From NCBI GenBank assembly GCA_002102555.1, contig MCFL01000026.1, positions 308,222 through 372,221 on the forward strand: a stretch of 64,000 bases of DNA, given 5' to 3'. The position numbers and the translations under genes are program-made. The first letter of the stretch is position 1, and each line of letters starts with the position of its first letter. Below, in pieces: positions 38,202-49,926 of the stretch. Source of the DNA: Catenaria anguillulae PL171. Taxonomy: Eukaryota > Blastocladiomycota > Blastocladiomycetes > Blastocladiales > Catenariaceae. The notes below the pieces were generated by a model that saw only the letters and a list, made by a program, of their open reading frames with translations, searched no databases and was not told where the DNA came from.

Positions 38202-40271
38202 ATGCAATCCTTCAATGCCATCCCCCAGATCCCTCGCGATTCGGCTGCCACTTCCACCATGACACTGCCGAAACGCCGACGAATGGCTACCTTCATGGCC
38301 ATTGTTGCCATCCTTTCCGTCGCAGCCAATCCATGCTTTGCTTCAGCAGCACATCCATCATCAATACCATCGCATGCACCGCTCCAAGGTGACGGGCAAC
38401 CCATCCTTGGCCCACACACATCAGTTGACTGGGTCCTCCAAGTCGACCCTGAGTTCTACTCCAACACTTCATTCCCAGCCTATTCGCTCACAGCTTTCCA
38501 GGAGCACGCTCATGTCCTCCCAGGAAAAGACACTTATCTCCTCCCTCATCCCTGGCACTCGCTCGGCCCACCCCACCTCTCCACCCTGCACACCCACGTC
38601 CCCGGTCTCGTTTCTGCCCATCTTGTCCACCCTTCAACCCACCCCGACGACCAGCGCATTTCCAAGCAAGGCACCGTCGCACGCTCGCCCGACAACTCGC
38701 CTCACGCCCCGCTGCTCAGTTCCATCACAGACGCCTCCTTCTCTGACCAATGGCACCTCACGGCCAACATTTCGAGCACACACATCAATGTGCTGGGCTT
38801 GTGGTCGCAGGGCATCAACGGCACGGGCATCACGATTCAAGTTGCCGACGACGGCATCGATTACACCAACCGCGACCTTGCAGGCGCATATGTGTCTGCG
38901 CTCTCATTTGACTATGTGCGCAACCAGCCGGATCCAAAGCCGCCGACACTTGGACAAGCTCATGGGACTAAAGCCGCAGGATTGGCAGTCGCAAGGCGCA
39001 ACGATTTCTGTGGCGTCGGCGTCGCCTTTGGTGCGCGGCTTGCTGGTGCGAGGTCGTTGCCGTCAGAAAGCGATCGCGCATTGCCACCACCGCCGCCAGA
39101 GACGAGGGAGGCGGCCTTGTTTTCCCGAAACGTAAACGAGATTGACATATTCAGCAACTCGTGGGGCCCTTCGGATTCAGGTAAAGGCTTGGGACGGCCG
39201 GCCCCGCTGGCCGAGGAGGCCATCAAGCAGGCGTTCATGAAGGGCCGCAAGGGAAAGGGCAGCTTGATCTTGTTTGCGGGCGGAAATGGACGGTTGGAGT
39301 ACGATTCGTGCGCCTACGATGGATATGTGTCCAACATTTACACGATTGCTGTTGGCGCCGTGCACATGGGCAACAAGGCCGCAGAGTACTCGGAAGAGTG
39401 CCCCTCGATTCTCGTTTCAACCTACTCTTCCTTTGACTACAAGGACGATGTCACGGCCATGACCACAACAACCACGGGTGCCAACGGATGCGTGTCGACA
39501 TTTGGCGGAACCAGCGCCGCCACGCCCATTGCCGCAGGGATCCTTGCACTCGTCCTTCAAGCCCGGCCGCAGCTGCGGTCCCGGGACGTGATGCATTTGC
39601 TAGTCAATAAGGCAGTACCCGTGGACGTGAACGATGCGTCGTGGGCACGCACATATGGCGACCTCATGTACAGTCCGCGGTACGGCTTTGGCAAGCTCGA
39701 TGCGCAAGTGCTCGTGGACGCTGCAAGGAAGTGGGTCATGGTGCCAGGCGACATGGCCGAATGGCATTCGGCTGTGTCGCCAGTGGGTCGGCCGATCCCC
39801 GCCGGCGCGCCCATTTTGGCATCCATCAAGGTGCCCGCAACAACTAATCTGGCTCGAATCGAGCAGGTGCAGGTGTCGGTCAATGTGTCGTCGACAGCGC
39901 GCGGATACCTCGTGTACACACTGCGGTCGCCGTCGGGTGCTGCATCGAGGTTGACTACGGTTCGGTATCGTGACGATAAGACCGACTTGAACCAGTTTTT
40001 GGCGTGGAACTTCACGAGCTTGCGGTTTTGGGGCGAGGAGAATATCGAGGGCGATTGGGTATTGGAGATTGTCGATTCCAACGTGACGCATGCTGGTAAC
40101 TGGGCGACATGGCAGCTGCACCTGTATGGCATGAACAAGGCGGATGCGGCAAAGTACAACGAAGACAAGCGCAAGGCGGCGTTGGCCCAAGGGAGTATGG
40201 GGATGCGGTCGGTGGCCATTGGCGGTCTCGCGATGCTAGCGTCCATGTTACTGGTGTTTGTCGGCTTTTGA
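38202..40271 (+). CDS. KEX2: Kexin/furin-like proprotein convertase (S8B)
   Basis: Golgi serine protease that matures secreted precursors at dibasic sites, by family knowledge. Single exon, 689 residues. It has a signal anchor (about 25-48) and a propeptide to about residue 170. The catalytic domain has Asp217 (VADDGIDY), His254 (AHGTKAAG), oxyanion Asn362 (FAGGNG) and Ser438 (GGTSAATP). A P/homoB domain spans about 505-650 (NIEGDWVLEIVDSNVTHAGN, LHLYGMN), followed by a C-terminal transmembrane helix (about 668-688). The usual Cys after the active-site His (HGTRCAGE) is Ala here and the Arg is Lys, a moderate divergence. Length and order match Kex2 apart from a short tail. Very close to its 3' end lies the inverted dynein-2 gene fragment. 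Confidence 0.92.
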   Translation: MQSFNAIPQIPRDSAATSTMTLPKRRRMATFMAIVAILSVAANPCFASAAHPSSIPSHAPLQGDGQPILGPHTSVDWVLQVDPEFYSNTSFPAYSLTAFQEHAHVLPGKDTYLLPHPWHSLGPPHLSTLHTHVPGLVSAHLVHPSTHPDDQRISKQGTVARSPDNSPHAPLLSSITDASFSDQWHLTANISSTHINVLGLWSQGINGTGITIQVADDGIDYTNRDLAGAYVSALSFDYVRNQPDPKPPTLGQAHGTKAAGLAVARRNDFCGVGVAFGARLAGARSLPSESDRALPPPPPETREAALFSRNVNEIDIFSNSWGPSDSGKGLGRPAPLAEEAIKQAFMKGRKGKGSLILFAGGNGRLEYDSCAYDGYVSNIYTIAVGAVHMGNKAAEYSEECPSILVSTYSSFDYKDDVTAMTTTTTGANGCVSTFGGTSAATPIAAGILALVLQARPQLRSRDVMHLLVNKAVPVDVNDASWARTYGDLMYSPRYGFGKLDAQVLVDAARKWVMVPGDMAEWHSAVSPVGRPIPAGAPILASIKVPATTNLARIEQVQVSVNVSSTARGYLVYTLRSPSGAASRLTTVRYRDDKTDLNQFLAWNFTSLRFWGEENIEGDWVLEIVDSNVTHAGNWATWQLHLYGMNKADAAKYNEDKRKAALAQGSMGMRSVAIGGLAMLASMLLVFVGF

Positions 40272-40298
40272 GGCCATTGTATTAATATTGCCTTGGTC

Positions 40299-40763
40299 TC
40301 AGTGTACACTCTTGTTTGATACATGCATGATTCCCACTCGTCCGAATCTTGGATTGACGAGTGGCCAGTCATCAAAGGCAGATGACTGCAGGTTCTCCAT
40401 GAGCATTTCAGACAGTGGCCCTTCGACTCGCTGGACGAAAGCGGCCAGTTCGGCCACGTCAAACAGTTTCCCACGCGACCAAGACATCATGCTAGTTGGC
40501 TCGGCGGAGCGCGCAGCAGCAGCAGACCCGCTCAGGCGCACTACAGATCCGGCATCGCCAATGGTCTGGCATTCGACGCTGATGAGCGGATCGGGCCCGC
40601 ACCCCGACGAGGACAGGACAATGGGAACGGTCTGGACATGCACCGTTGAGGATTCGGTCCTGACAGATCGCCAAGTGGACGCGATGGAAATGGTGCCATC
40701 ATCATCATGGTGATTGGTGCCAGTGGCCGGCGGGGAAGAGTTGGCAAAGAGAGGAGCGGGCAT
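40299..40763 (-). pseudogene. Truncated inverted copy of the dynein-2 intermediate chain gene
   Basis: Positions about 40351-40765, read on the minus strand, match the first 390 or so bases of the coding region that starts at 56047, with only about half a dozen substitutions and two short indels. Similarity begins at the ATG and stops inside the N-terminal region, before the WD40 repeats. Relative to the parent, the copy carries 24 more bases near codon 17, flanked by GGCACC direct repeats. An open frame of 154 residues persists, with a novel tail of about 15 residues. It lacks the beta-propeller, so it is a fragment; expression as a truncated protein cannot be excluded. Confidence 0.8.
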
Positions 40764-41096
40764 GTCAGCTTTCGCCGTTTCGTTTCAGCTGGTATTTCCG
40801 GTACATGGTATTGCCCCTTGTCATGTCACCCAAATCTTCCTGTCTTGCTCTCGAGCGAGAGCTCATCGTCAGCTCTGTGGTCAGTGTGCAGTCGAGGAAG
40901 TCACCCACATTGCCACGCGATCGGCAGCCGACCGGCGACCGCCCGTGATCGACGCAATTGCCGTTGCCAGAGTGGGCCGCCGATCCGCCCTGTGTCTGAA
41001 CGTTGTAAGTTGGCCACAGTTGTCAGTTCGTTCACATAGCGACTTTGCAGAATGGAATTGGAACGCCCCAAAGTCGACACCATTCAATGCAAAAAA
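40764..41096. other. Upstream region of bS18m
   Basis: Between the duplicated fragment and the ribosomal protein gene. The frame is open from an ATG at 41052, but the targeting peptide begins at 41097. Nothing else is seen. Confidence 0.45.
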
Positions 41097-42041
41097 ATGA
41101 GTCACGCCATGCTATCTCGCTTCTTTATGCACTCGACCGGGGCATCCCGTGGCCTCCTTCCTGCCGCAGGCGCTGCAGCTGCTCGCCGCTGCTTGGCAAC
41201 CGACTCTGTCCCACATGCTCCTGCTTCAGCCCAACCCACTACCACTCCCGCTGGGAACGGTGCTGATCTGTCCAATCAAGCACAGGACCCCACCGCCGCT
41301 CCTGCTCGGCCAGCATCTGCGCCTTTGTTGTCCGAGTTGGGTGCTCTGCCGACGGAGCCTGCACCCAAGCGCCAGTTCCAATATGCCCGTTGGTCTGGCC
41401 CGTCTCCCTATGCCCCAAAGAAGAGGCAACAAGTCGTTCCCTATGTTCCCCCGAGCCAAGGCGGCACGCTTCTTGCCAGTATGCTTCTACCGCCCCCTTA
41501 TTGTTGGTGACCTTGGCGAGCGACAGCTGACCGTTCCAATATCTGATTTTCTTCTTCCGCAGGCGACCGTCATTTGACGGTCCAGGGATCCAACTTGCAC
41601 CACCGGGCTGGTGAAATGTACACGCCTGCCGACCTCGACGAGTCCCAGCCCAAGACATTTCCGCCTGCCGTCCCGTCGCTCAACACGATCCAGTTTGATG
41701 TGTTCAAGGCCATGGGCACCGATCCGCTTGCTTCGTACAAGGATGTGACACTCTTGTCCAACTTTGTCACGGAAACAGGCATGCTCATGCACCGCAAGCA
41801 CACCAAGCTCTCAGCCAAGAACCAGCGCAAGCTGACCAAGGCCGTTAAGCGTGCACGCGCTATGGGTATGTTTTCATTTTTCTTTTGTTCGCCCCTCTGT
41901 CTCATACTGAATTGGGTCGTTCCTATCTTGGCTTTGGAAATCACAGGATTGATGCCGCACACGTACCGGATGGAGACGCAGACAGAGAAGAACCGTGGCG
42001 TGGGCATTGCAGATTTCCTCAACTTGACTCCCCGCATGTGA
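41097..42041 (+). CDS. RSM18: Mitochondrial small ribosomal subunit protein bS18m
   Basis: S18 family protein of the mitoribosome. Exons are 41097-41478, 41563-41865 and 41947-42041, giving 259 residues. The start at 41097 yields an amphipathic, Arg/Ala/Ser-rich presequence (MSHAMLSRFFMHSTGASRG); an ATG 45 bases upstream would add an acidic peptide and is less likely. The S18 core shows YTPADL, then DPLASYKDVTLLSNFVTETG, KHTKLSAKNQRKLTKAVKRA and GLMPHT, matching bacterial S18 (LT.K.QR.L..AIKRAR..GL.P). The second intron is 81 bases without an in-frame stop, so its retention would insert 27 residues without breaking the frame. Length is greater than bacterial S18 because of the presequence and a Pro/Ala linker. 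Confidence 0.88.
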
Positions 42042-42300
42042 GACTGAGAGTCTGCGTTGGTGCATGTAGCATGTGTATTTACGACTGTTATCAAACGGAT
42101 ATTTAGTTTCATGTCCCTTGTGCATCCCTTCTAGTTCTTCACTGGACAGTGCGTGATGTTCCGCGCACAGGCGGCACCAGGAGCTTGAAAGGCACCACGT
42201 CCTGTCTCGCCCATTCAAGACTAAAGTCGAACTCATTTGCCTCTCTCTCTCGCTGTTATACAAGCAACACAAACCCAATGAATCCGCTCTAGAAAAAAAA

Positions 42301-45300
42301 ATGACAGCGAAATTGCACCTGCCCGACTTCCTCTTCGGCAAACACCGACAGTACAAGGCCGACACCAACCGCCTCGCGACCTTTCTCGCGGAAACGGCCC
42401 ATCGCCTCGGGTATGCCGACGCCATTGGCCAGGAATCCGCCATCGCCTCAGCCGATGCCGCGCAACCAAAGTCGGCTCGCCTTAAGGGCAATGCACGCAA
42501 AGCCGCCGCCGCTGCCGGCCAAGGCGCAGCCCCGAAACATGCGCGATCGAGTGGCGCCGCGTCATCCGCCGCCAACGACGGACCCGTCACCGTTGTGTCC
42601 ACCAAACAGTTTGTGGATCTCGCCACCTATATCGCCGGCCGTGACCCGCGCGTGCGCATCCCGAATGCCGTGCTGACGTGGGCGCGGCGCGCCATTCGCG
42701 CGCGCAGGCAGTGTGCCGAGTGGTTCTTGCCCAAGGACTCGGCGCCCACAGCCGATGCGCCAGGATCACTTGGTGTGGCCGCGGATCCAAAGACCGAAAT
42801 GGTGAATCAGGCCCATTGGCACTTCATTCATGTGTTGACCAAGGTGGTTGAGATCTTGGCCCGTTGGCCAGCGTTCCTGGCTCGAGCTCGAGCGAGGATA
42901 ACGTGCAGGGGTCGGCTGATGGCTACCGGCAAGTCGCAACAATACCAAGGCCAAAGGACCCGGGATCGAGCTGCTCGAATCCCGCTTTGCTGTCCTGTCG
43001 GTGGACGACACGGCCGATATCCCTGACGATGCGGAACTCGACCAGCAAGATGCAGACCAGGAAGTGGACATGAATGCGCTTGTCTTGTTCACAACCGGCG
43101 CCGCACCTGCTGCCGCTGCTGCTCACCAGGGCCGCTCCGGCGATGGAAGCAACAAGAAGAAGGAAAGAAGGAACAGCGACAGCAATCGTACCGCGCCGAG
43201 GACGATGACGGCGAAGTGCTCCTGTCGCTCTTTTGCTTCTTCAACGACATTGACCGCGTGCGCACGTTTCTCAAAGAGACGTGGACCCAGTACCGCGACG
43301 GCACGCTGGATCTCGTCACTGCCTCGCTCGTCACGTCCACGGCCATGGACCTTGTCCGCCAAGCGCAAGCCGACCTGCTCGCTTATCACCCACGCACGGA
43401 CCAGTATCACGAGATCATCGACCGGTTCTTCCTTCAAACGTGCATCTTGCGTGGATTGCCGCCCGCCCCGCTGGATCCCGCAGACATGGTCAACCCAGAA
43501 ATGGCCGACATTGCCGAGTTTATCCTGTTGCCTGTCCATGCGACTCTCAATGATTTCAAGCCGGTCATTGTGCCGGGAAGCTTCCCAGCGCTCCGGAAGG
43601 GCCATTTTGGGGTGTATGACCCGCTGGTGGATCGGTCCAGGCTGTCGTTGCGGGACCGGTTGCAAGAGGATCGGTTGATTTTGCAGGAATTGATGCCAGA
43701 GCTAGTGTTTCTCGAACGCAAAAAGTGCGTGCTTCCTCATGTTTCTCAATCTAAACGATGCGATATCGCGCTGAGTGGACTGGGCCTTCCGTTGGGATGC
43801 ATTCTAGAACATTGCCTCCAGCCTGCGATACGCTCAGCGAAGAATTCAGCAAGTTTGCGCATACCAAGGCCGAAACGCCCATTCTGGTGTTTGCAGCCCA
43901 AGTGTTTCTCGATATCCACGCAATCCTTCGCGAGCAGGTTGACCGTGGTCTGCACGAGCTTCAATCCACGGGCACGTCCATCCTGGCTTCCATCGACGCA
44001 TACCACCAGCACAAGCATCGTGCATCCAGTCCCAAATGGACTCCAACGCACGAGCTCGGTGTCAAGCGGCTGCGCGACGACATTGACTTTTGGGTCATGC
44101 ACGACCCGTACTTGCCCGAAAAGAAGCGGCTATTCCTCAGCAATATTAGCCGAGCGCCGCCAGCATCGGCACGCACGTGGCAAGACCATTTGAACAACCT
44201 GTCCGAGTTTGCGCTGCTCAACAAGCACCCGTGGCTGTGCGGGTTGCTCCAGTTCCGGATTGCCCTGGCCGCGCACGACGTTGGGCTCGCCATGGCTGAC
44301 AACTGGGGCACCATTCTGTACACTGGTCATCTATACGAGGCAGGCAAGATTGGCGGGTGGATCAAGTGCACCCCGGACGCTACGCAAGGTGACCGGATCG
44401 GTCCTTGGGATGACATGGAGTTCGTGATGATGGCGCATGGCAAGGAAAAGCTGTTTCGCGGCCGGGTTCCCAACACGCTGCAAGAGGCGTACACGTCCGC
44501 TCAACTCATGCTGGGCCTGTCGGGCGTGGATTTGGTTGCTGTTGCACGTGGCAATGCGCGCAGCAAACGTGGTGGCAAGGGGAAAAGCAAGGTCAGTGCG
44601 TCGTCGGATGGACCGGTCGGATTGGGCGACCCACTTACTGTATGTTCCGTGTTTCGCGAGCGCTTCTTGTTCAAGGAGCCTGCACATGTGTCTGTTGCCG
44701 GGGTTGAGGCATTGATATCGAGCATGGTCAAGGACCAGGCGACGGCCCAGGTGACGGGCGCTTGTGACCCGACCCACCAAGACAAGCCCTTGTCGTATCT
44801 GCAGCGCATGTGGCGCAAGTCGCACACGTTGACGCCATTGCAGCTCTTGCAAGCCCTTCGTGCCGTCCTGGCCCGCGAACACAACCGGCTCCATTTCGAT
44901 TATATTCGCATGCACGTCCGGTGCGTCAAGGCGTTGCGTGCGGTCCATCAGGAGGTGGACGAGCGGCTCAAGCGATACCTCTATCCAAAGTATTTCCGGT
45001 CAGAAGAGCAGCTCGCTTGGATCCCTGCATACGTGCTTTTTGTTTCGTCAGGCACCGAGAGGTTCGCCGAATACGTCAAGTCGCCCGCAGCCAAAGCAAC
45101 AGTGCGGACCGCGCGCAAGCGTGATGCCGACGGCCAGGATTCAAGTGCCAATGCTGTCAGGGCTGGCGTTTCGGCTGGCGAATCCGGAAATGAGGGGGGC
45201 AGCGTCGGTTCCAAGGCGGCGCAAGAGGGTGGTGACCAAGATAATGTTCATGTAGGCAGCCGGATTTTGCGTGACGCAAGCAACGTACTCCAAGAGTGGA

Positions 45301-45704
45301 TCCGCGTTGAGGGCGATGTGGAACGTCAAGCCTTGAAGTCGCTGGTATCTGCGTCGTTGGAGCTGGCAGGGCGTCCTCGGCCGCCGCTGCGTGAGCCGAC
45401 AAGGTTATGGGCGTGGCAAAATGCGTCGTTCAACGGGCGGCGGGTCATGGTCACGAGCGAGCAGGAGCGGGACCATCGCCATGCGCTTATGGCGGGCACT
45501 TTGGATCTCATGGATGAAATGGGGTTGCAGTTTAACCCAGAACGGTTCGAGGAAGTTGGCGGAGCGGGTGGATTTGAGTCGATGTTTACGGCCGATGAGG
45601 CGAGGGCAATGATGGCTGCTCACCAGCAGCGTCGCCTGTTTGCGCAGCTCAACCATGAGCTCAATGAGGCCACCCCCGATGGCAAATGGGCGATGCTGAG
45701 GTGA
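42301..45704 (+). pseudogene. DUF6604 protein gene, copy 1 (damaged N-terminal half)
   Basis: Tandem paralogue of the gene at 46.0-49.5 kb. The N-terminal domain (KLHLPDFLFGKHRQYKADTN...) and everything from LLSLFCFFNDIDRVRTF onward are conserved. A GT-AG intron at 43725-43807 matches that of copy 2. Between about 42870 and 43190 the frame moves to another frame and then returns: one base seems missing after VVEILA, and the return lies in a purine-rich run before the EDDDGEVLL block. The 650-residue C-terminal part is intact and similar to copy 2 throughout. Either the gene is newly inactivated, the region is spliced in an unseen way, or the sequence holds errors. The family function is unknown. 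Confidence 0.7.
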
Positions 45705-46041
45705 GTAGCCTCATACCATTCGACGTACCTGCTGCCCGCGCGAGTCACTTGGGACACGGTTTCGGCGGTCATAAAGCTTGATAGATGCCAGTTCCGCCCC
45801 CTCGTTATCGTTGATCCACAATCCAATAATACGTATTCAATAAAGGATGCGAGCATGTGCCCTATGTATCCCTTCCAACACGACCCCCGTCCGAAAGGCC
45901 GGCCGGTTGTTGTCACCCTCTCACATGTATGTACCTCTCATGGCTGTCTCGGGCGGTTTTCTTTGCCAGTGGAGTTCATCGATCCTTGCCTGACGCGACG
46001 ATGGACTGTCTCTCTCTCAACATCTCGGTCTCGGGAGGAAA
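45705..46041. other. Spacer between tandem DUF6604 genes
   Basis: A 337-base gap. The last 30 bases resemble the leader of copy 1 (an ATGAATCCG string shortly before the true start). Nothing else is seen. Confidence 0.5.
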
Positions 46042-49000
46042 ATGAATCCGAAAATGACGTCGAAACTGCACTTGCCCGACTTTCTCATCGGCAAACACCG
46101 CCGATACAAGGCCGACACCAACCGCCTGGCAACCTTCCTCGCCCAAACTGCCCACCGCCTTGGGTACACGGACGACATCGGTCAGGCCCCCGCTCCGGCC
46201 GCCACCGCAGAAGCGCAACCAAAGTCTGCCCGCCTCAAGGGTAAGGCGCGCAAAGCCGCTGCTTCGGCCAACTCTGCAGCGGCACCCACGGCCGCCAAAT
46301 CTGTCCCCAATCACGGACCCGTTACCGTTGTGTCCACCAAACAGTTTGTGGATCTCGCCACCTATATCGCCGACCGTGACCCGCGCGTGCGCATCCCGAA
46401 TGCCGTGCTGACGTGGGCGCGGCGCGCCATTCGCGCGCGCAGGCAGTGTGCCGAGTGGTTCTTGCCCAAGGACTCGGCGCCCACGGCCGATGCGCCAGGA
46501 TCACTTGGTGTGGCCGCGGATCCAAAGACCGAAATGGTGAACCAGGCGCATTGGCACTTCATTCATGTGTTGACCAAGGTGGTTGAAATATTGGCGCCGT
46601 TGGTCACCGTCGCGACCGCCGCAGATGGCAAGTCGCCCAGCGCAGAAAATGTGCAGGGGCCGGCGGATGGCGCATCGGTCGCCGCAAATCGCGCTATTGA
46701 CAAGGGCGATGGACAAGGCATTGAACTGCTCGAATCCCGATTTGCCGTCCTGTCGGTGGACGACACGGCCGATATGCCTGATGAGGTGGAGGATGACGAC
46801 CAAGATGCAGATCAAGAAGTGGACATGGATGCGCTTGTCTTGTACACGGCTGGTGCGGCTGCCGCTGACCAAGGCCCCTCGGGGAAGGGCAACAAGAAGC
46901 AGCAACAACAGACTTACCGCGTCGAGGACGATGATGGCGAAGTGCTCCTGTCACTCTTTTGCTTCTTCAACGACATCGACCGCGTGCGCACGTTTCTCAA
47001 AGAGACGTGGACCCAGTACCGCGACGGCACGCTGGATCTCGTCACTGCCTCGCTCGTCACGTCCACGGCCATGGACCTGGTCCGACAAGCTCAGGCAGAC
47101 CTGCTTGCCTTCCACCCACGCTTGGACGATTACCTCAAAGTGACCAATGTGCTCTACCTGCACGCCTGCCTGATGCGCGGCCTGCCGCCCAGCCCACTTG
47201 ATCCCGCAGACATTGTGAATCCGGGCATGTGGGATGTTGCCGAATTTCTCATGCTGCCTGTTCATTCTCTGCTTGATTCTCTCGGGAAGGTATTGCAGCC
47301 CGGCCAGCTGCCCGCATATCGCAAGGGTCATCTCGGGACCTACGACCCGCTTGTGGATCGGTCGAGCCTGTCGATGCGGGATCGAATGCAAGAGGATCGA
47401 TTGATTTTGATGGAGCTCATGCCCGAGTTTGTCTTGTTTGAGCGCATCGAGTATGTTCGAAACTCTTCTTTGTATTTCCTGAAGCCTTTTGGCACTGACT
47501 CATTACTGGTTTGGTGTATTTCAATAACAGCAATGCACCTCCCGTTTGCGATACGCTCAGTGAAGAGTTCAACAAGTTTGCCCGCACCAAGGCCGAAACG
47601 CCCATTATGGTCTTTGCCACTCAAGTCTTTCTCGATATTCACGAAATCATGCGCGAAAACATTGGCCGCGGTTTGCAAGACCTTCAGGCCACGGGCGTCT
47701 CGATCTTGTCGTCCATCGACCTGTACAACCAACACAAGCACCGTGCCTCGAGCGTCAACTGGCCAGCCACCAACGAGTTTGCCATCCAGCGCCTGCGTGA
47801 AGACATTGACTTTTGGGTCATGCACGACCCGTACGTGGGCGTCAAGCAAAAGATTTACCGCGACCATATGCGGTACGGCGCCGGGCCCGATGCCATGCGC
47901 GTATGGCAAGAGGCAACAAACAACATTCAAGAGTTTGCACTGCTCAAGCAGCACCCGTGGATGTGCGGCCTGTTGCAGTTCAGGTACCTGCTTGCCGCAC
48001 ACGATGCAGGGCAGACCTTGGCCGACAATTGGGGCACCATTTTGTACACGGGGCATTTGTACGAGGCGGGCAAGATTGGCGGGTGGATCAAGTACGACCA
48101 AGATGCGGCCACGGGCCATCGGATCGGTAACTGGGCCGACATGGAGTTTGTGATGGCCGCGCACAAGAAGGAAAAGATGTTCCGCGGCAGGATTCCCGAT
48201 ACCCCGCTCGAGTCGCTCAATTCGCTGCAGCTCATGATGGGCGCGTCGGGCGTGGATCTGGTGGGCTTGCTGCGCGGCAACGGACGCAACAAGAAGGGAG
48301 GCGGCAAGGGGAAATCGAGGATGAAGACGGGCAATGCTGGACCCGTCGGGTTGTCTGATGCCACGCCCGTGTGCTCCGTGTTTCGCGAGCGCTTCTTGTA
48401 CAAGGAGCGGCCAGAAGTGTCGATGGCGAGTGTCGAGGCATTGATTACGAGCATGGTTGAGGAGCAGATGCTGGCGGCAGATGCACCCAAAACACGCACG
48501 TCACCCGCATCGGCTTCGGACGAGTACGTCGACGACACGGAGCCATTGTCGTACTTGCAGCAAAAGTGGCACAAGTCCCACTCACTCACTCCACTTCAAG
48601 TTCTTTCGGCCCTGCGTGCCGTCCTCGCCCGCGAACATGACCGTCTCCGCTTCAACTACATGCGCATGCATATTCGGTGCACGCAAGCGCTTCGCGACTT
48701 GCACCAAGAAATTGACGAGCGGATGGTGCGCTACGTTGGGCCCGGGTATTGCCCGTCCGAAGAGCAGCTTGCTTGGTTGGCGGCGTGGGTCATTCTGATT
48801 TCGTTCAGTACCGATAATGTGTCGCAGTACGTCAAGTCGCCTGCCGCGGCCAAGGCCGTCGCTCGTCGGACGACCAAGCCAGGCGATGACGCTGCGGCAG
48901 CAGATATCAAGATTCATTACGAGGTGACTGGGGACAAGGGAGACGAGGGCGAGCAGGTCGAGGCGGAAATCGGCAAGCGGAAGGGTGTTCTTGATGGCGT

Positions 49001-49535
49001 TCAAATCGGCAGCCGCATTTTGCGTGATGCGAGCAACGTGGTGCAAAAGTGGATTGATGCCGAGGGCGACGTCGAGTGCAAGGCCATGGACGCGTTGCAT
49101 GCCAAGTACATTGAGCGTGCCCAGCGGCCGCGACCTGCTCTTCGCAATCCGACGCAACTGTGGGCGTGGCAAAACGCTTCGTTCAACGGTCGTCTGCACC
49201 CGCGTGCCGTCGCGAACAGTACGCCAGTCCCGGCCGTGTCACGTCCAGCAGGGCAAGTGCAGCACCGGCCCGCCGGTGGGAACGAGCACGAGTGGCGACG
49301 GCGCCAGGCTTTGATGGAGCATATGCTGCAGGTGATGGATGAGCAAGGATTGGAGTTCAACCCGGATCGGTTTGAGGAAATGTTCCGCCAAGGAGATGGG
49401 AGCAACTTGTTTACGCCCGAGGAGATCAGGGCCATGATGGTGGCCCAGCAGCAGCGCAGACAGTTTGCGCAGCTGCAGCACAATGTCGTTCATGGTGGCG
49501 CTGCTCGCGGTGGTCGTCTGTATCGGCGTGGTTAA
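46042..49535 (+). CDS. DUF6604-domain protein, copy 2 (intact)
   Basis: Large protein of 1,137 residues from two exons, 46042-47450 and 47531-49535 (80-base intron). The N-terminus (LPDFLIGKHRRYKADTNRLA...) fits the fungal DUF6604 domain, which usually opens with a YK.DTN motif. A mostly helical body follows, with conserved VLLSLFCFFNDIDRVRTFLK, WVMHDPY and WGTILYTGHLYEAGKIGGWI blocks shared with copy 1. Low-complexity Lys/Gln and Ala-rich linkers separate domains. No transmembrane helix or enzyme motif is recognised, and no function is known. The start could also be the ATG at 46054, which matches the start of copy 1 (MTAKLHLPDFL against MTSKLHLPDFL). The pair arose by tandem duplication. 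Confidence 0.82.
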
Positions 49536-49926
49536 GTGAGCCGTTTATGTACCATGGTGTGAGCTGTTTGATGTCATGGAGGTATGGCTGCGCTTGCTTC
49601 TTCGTATTGTGTCTACTTGTATTCCGCAAAACTCTTGTCCGCACTCTGCGACATGATGGAACGCGAGCGCGGGCAAGTTCAAGGCGAAGATGCAAACGCT
49701 TTTCAATCAAAGTTGCGCTGTGGATGATGGCAATCATGTCACTGAAACGCTCAATGGGCAGCCAATTCCTCCACGCTCTTCAAAATTCAAACGTATCAAT
49801 ATCAATGGATACTGTGGTCTTATAAGTTCGGCCGCTCCCCGGTCCATTCTTACGATCCACGATCCGACTCCTGTTTCCCCCTGTTGCCCACCCTGACCAT
49901 CCACCCATCAACTTGCCACCATCACC
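49536..49926. other. Promoter region of the TRAF7-like gene
   Basis: A 391-base gap with an AT-rich patch near 49790-49825. No gene is supported. Confidence 0.45.

Noticed and set aside
41052-41096. Upstream ATG for bS18m
   Set aside because: It would place an acidic peptide before the mitochondrial presequence.
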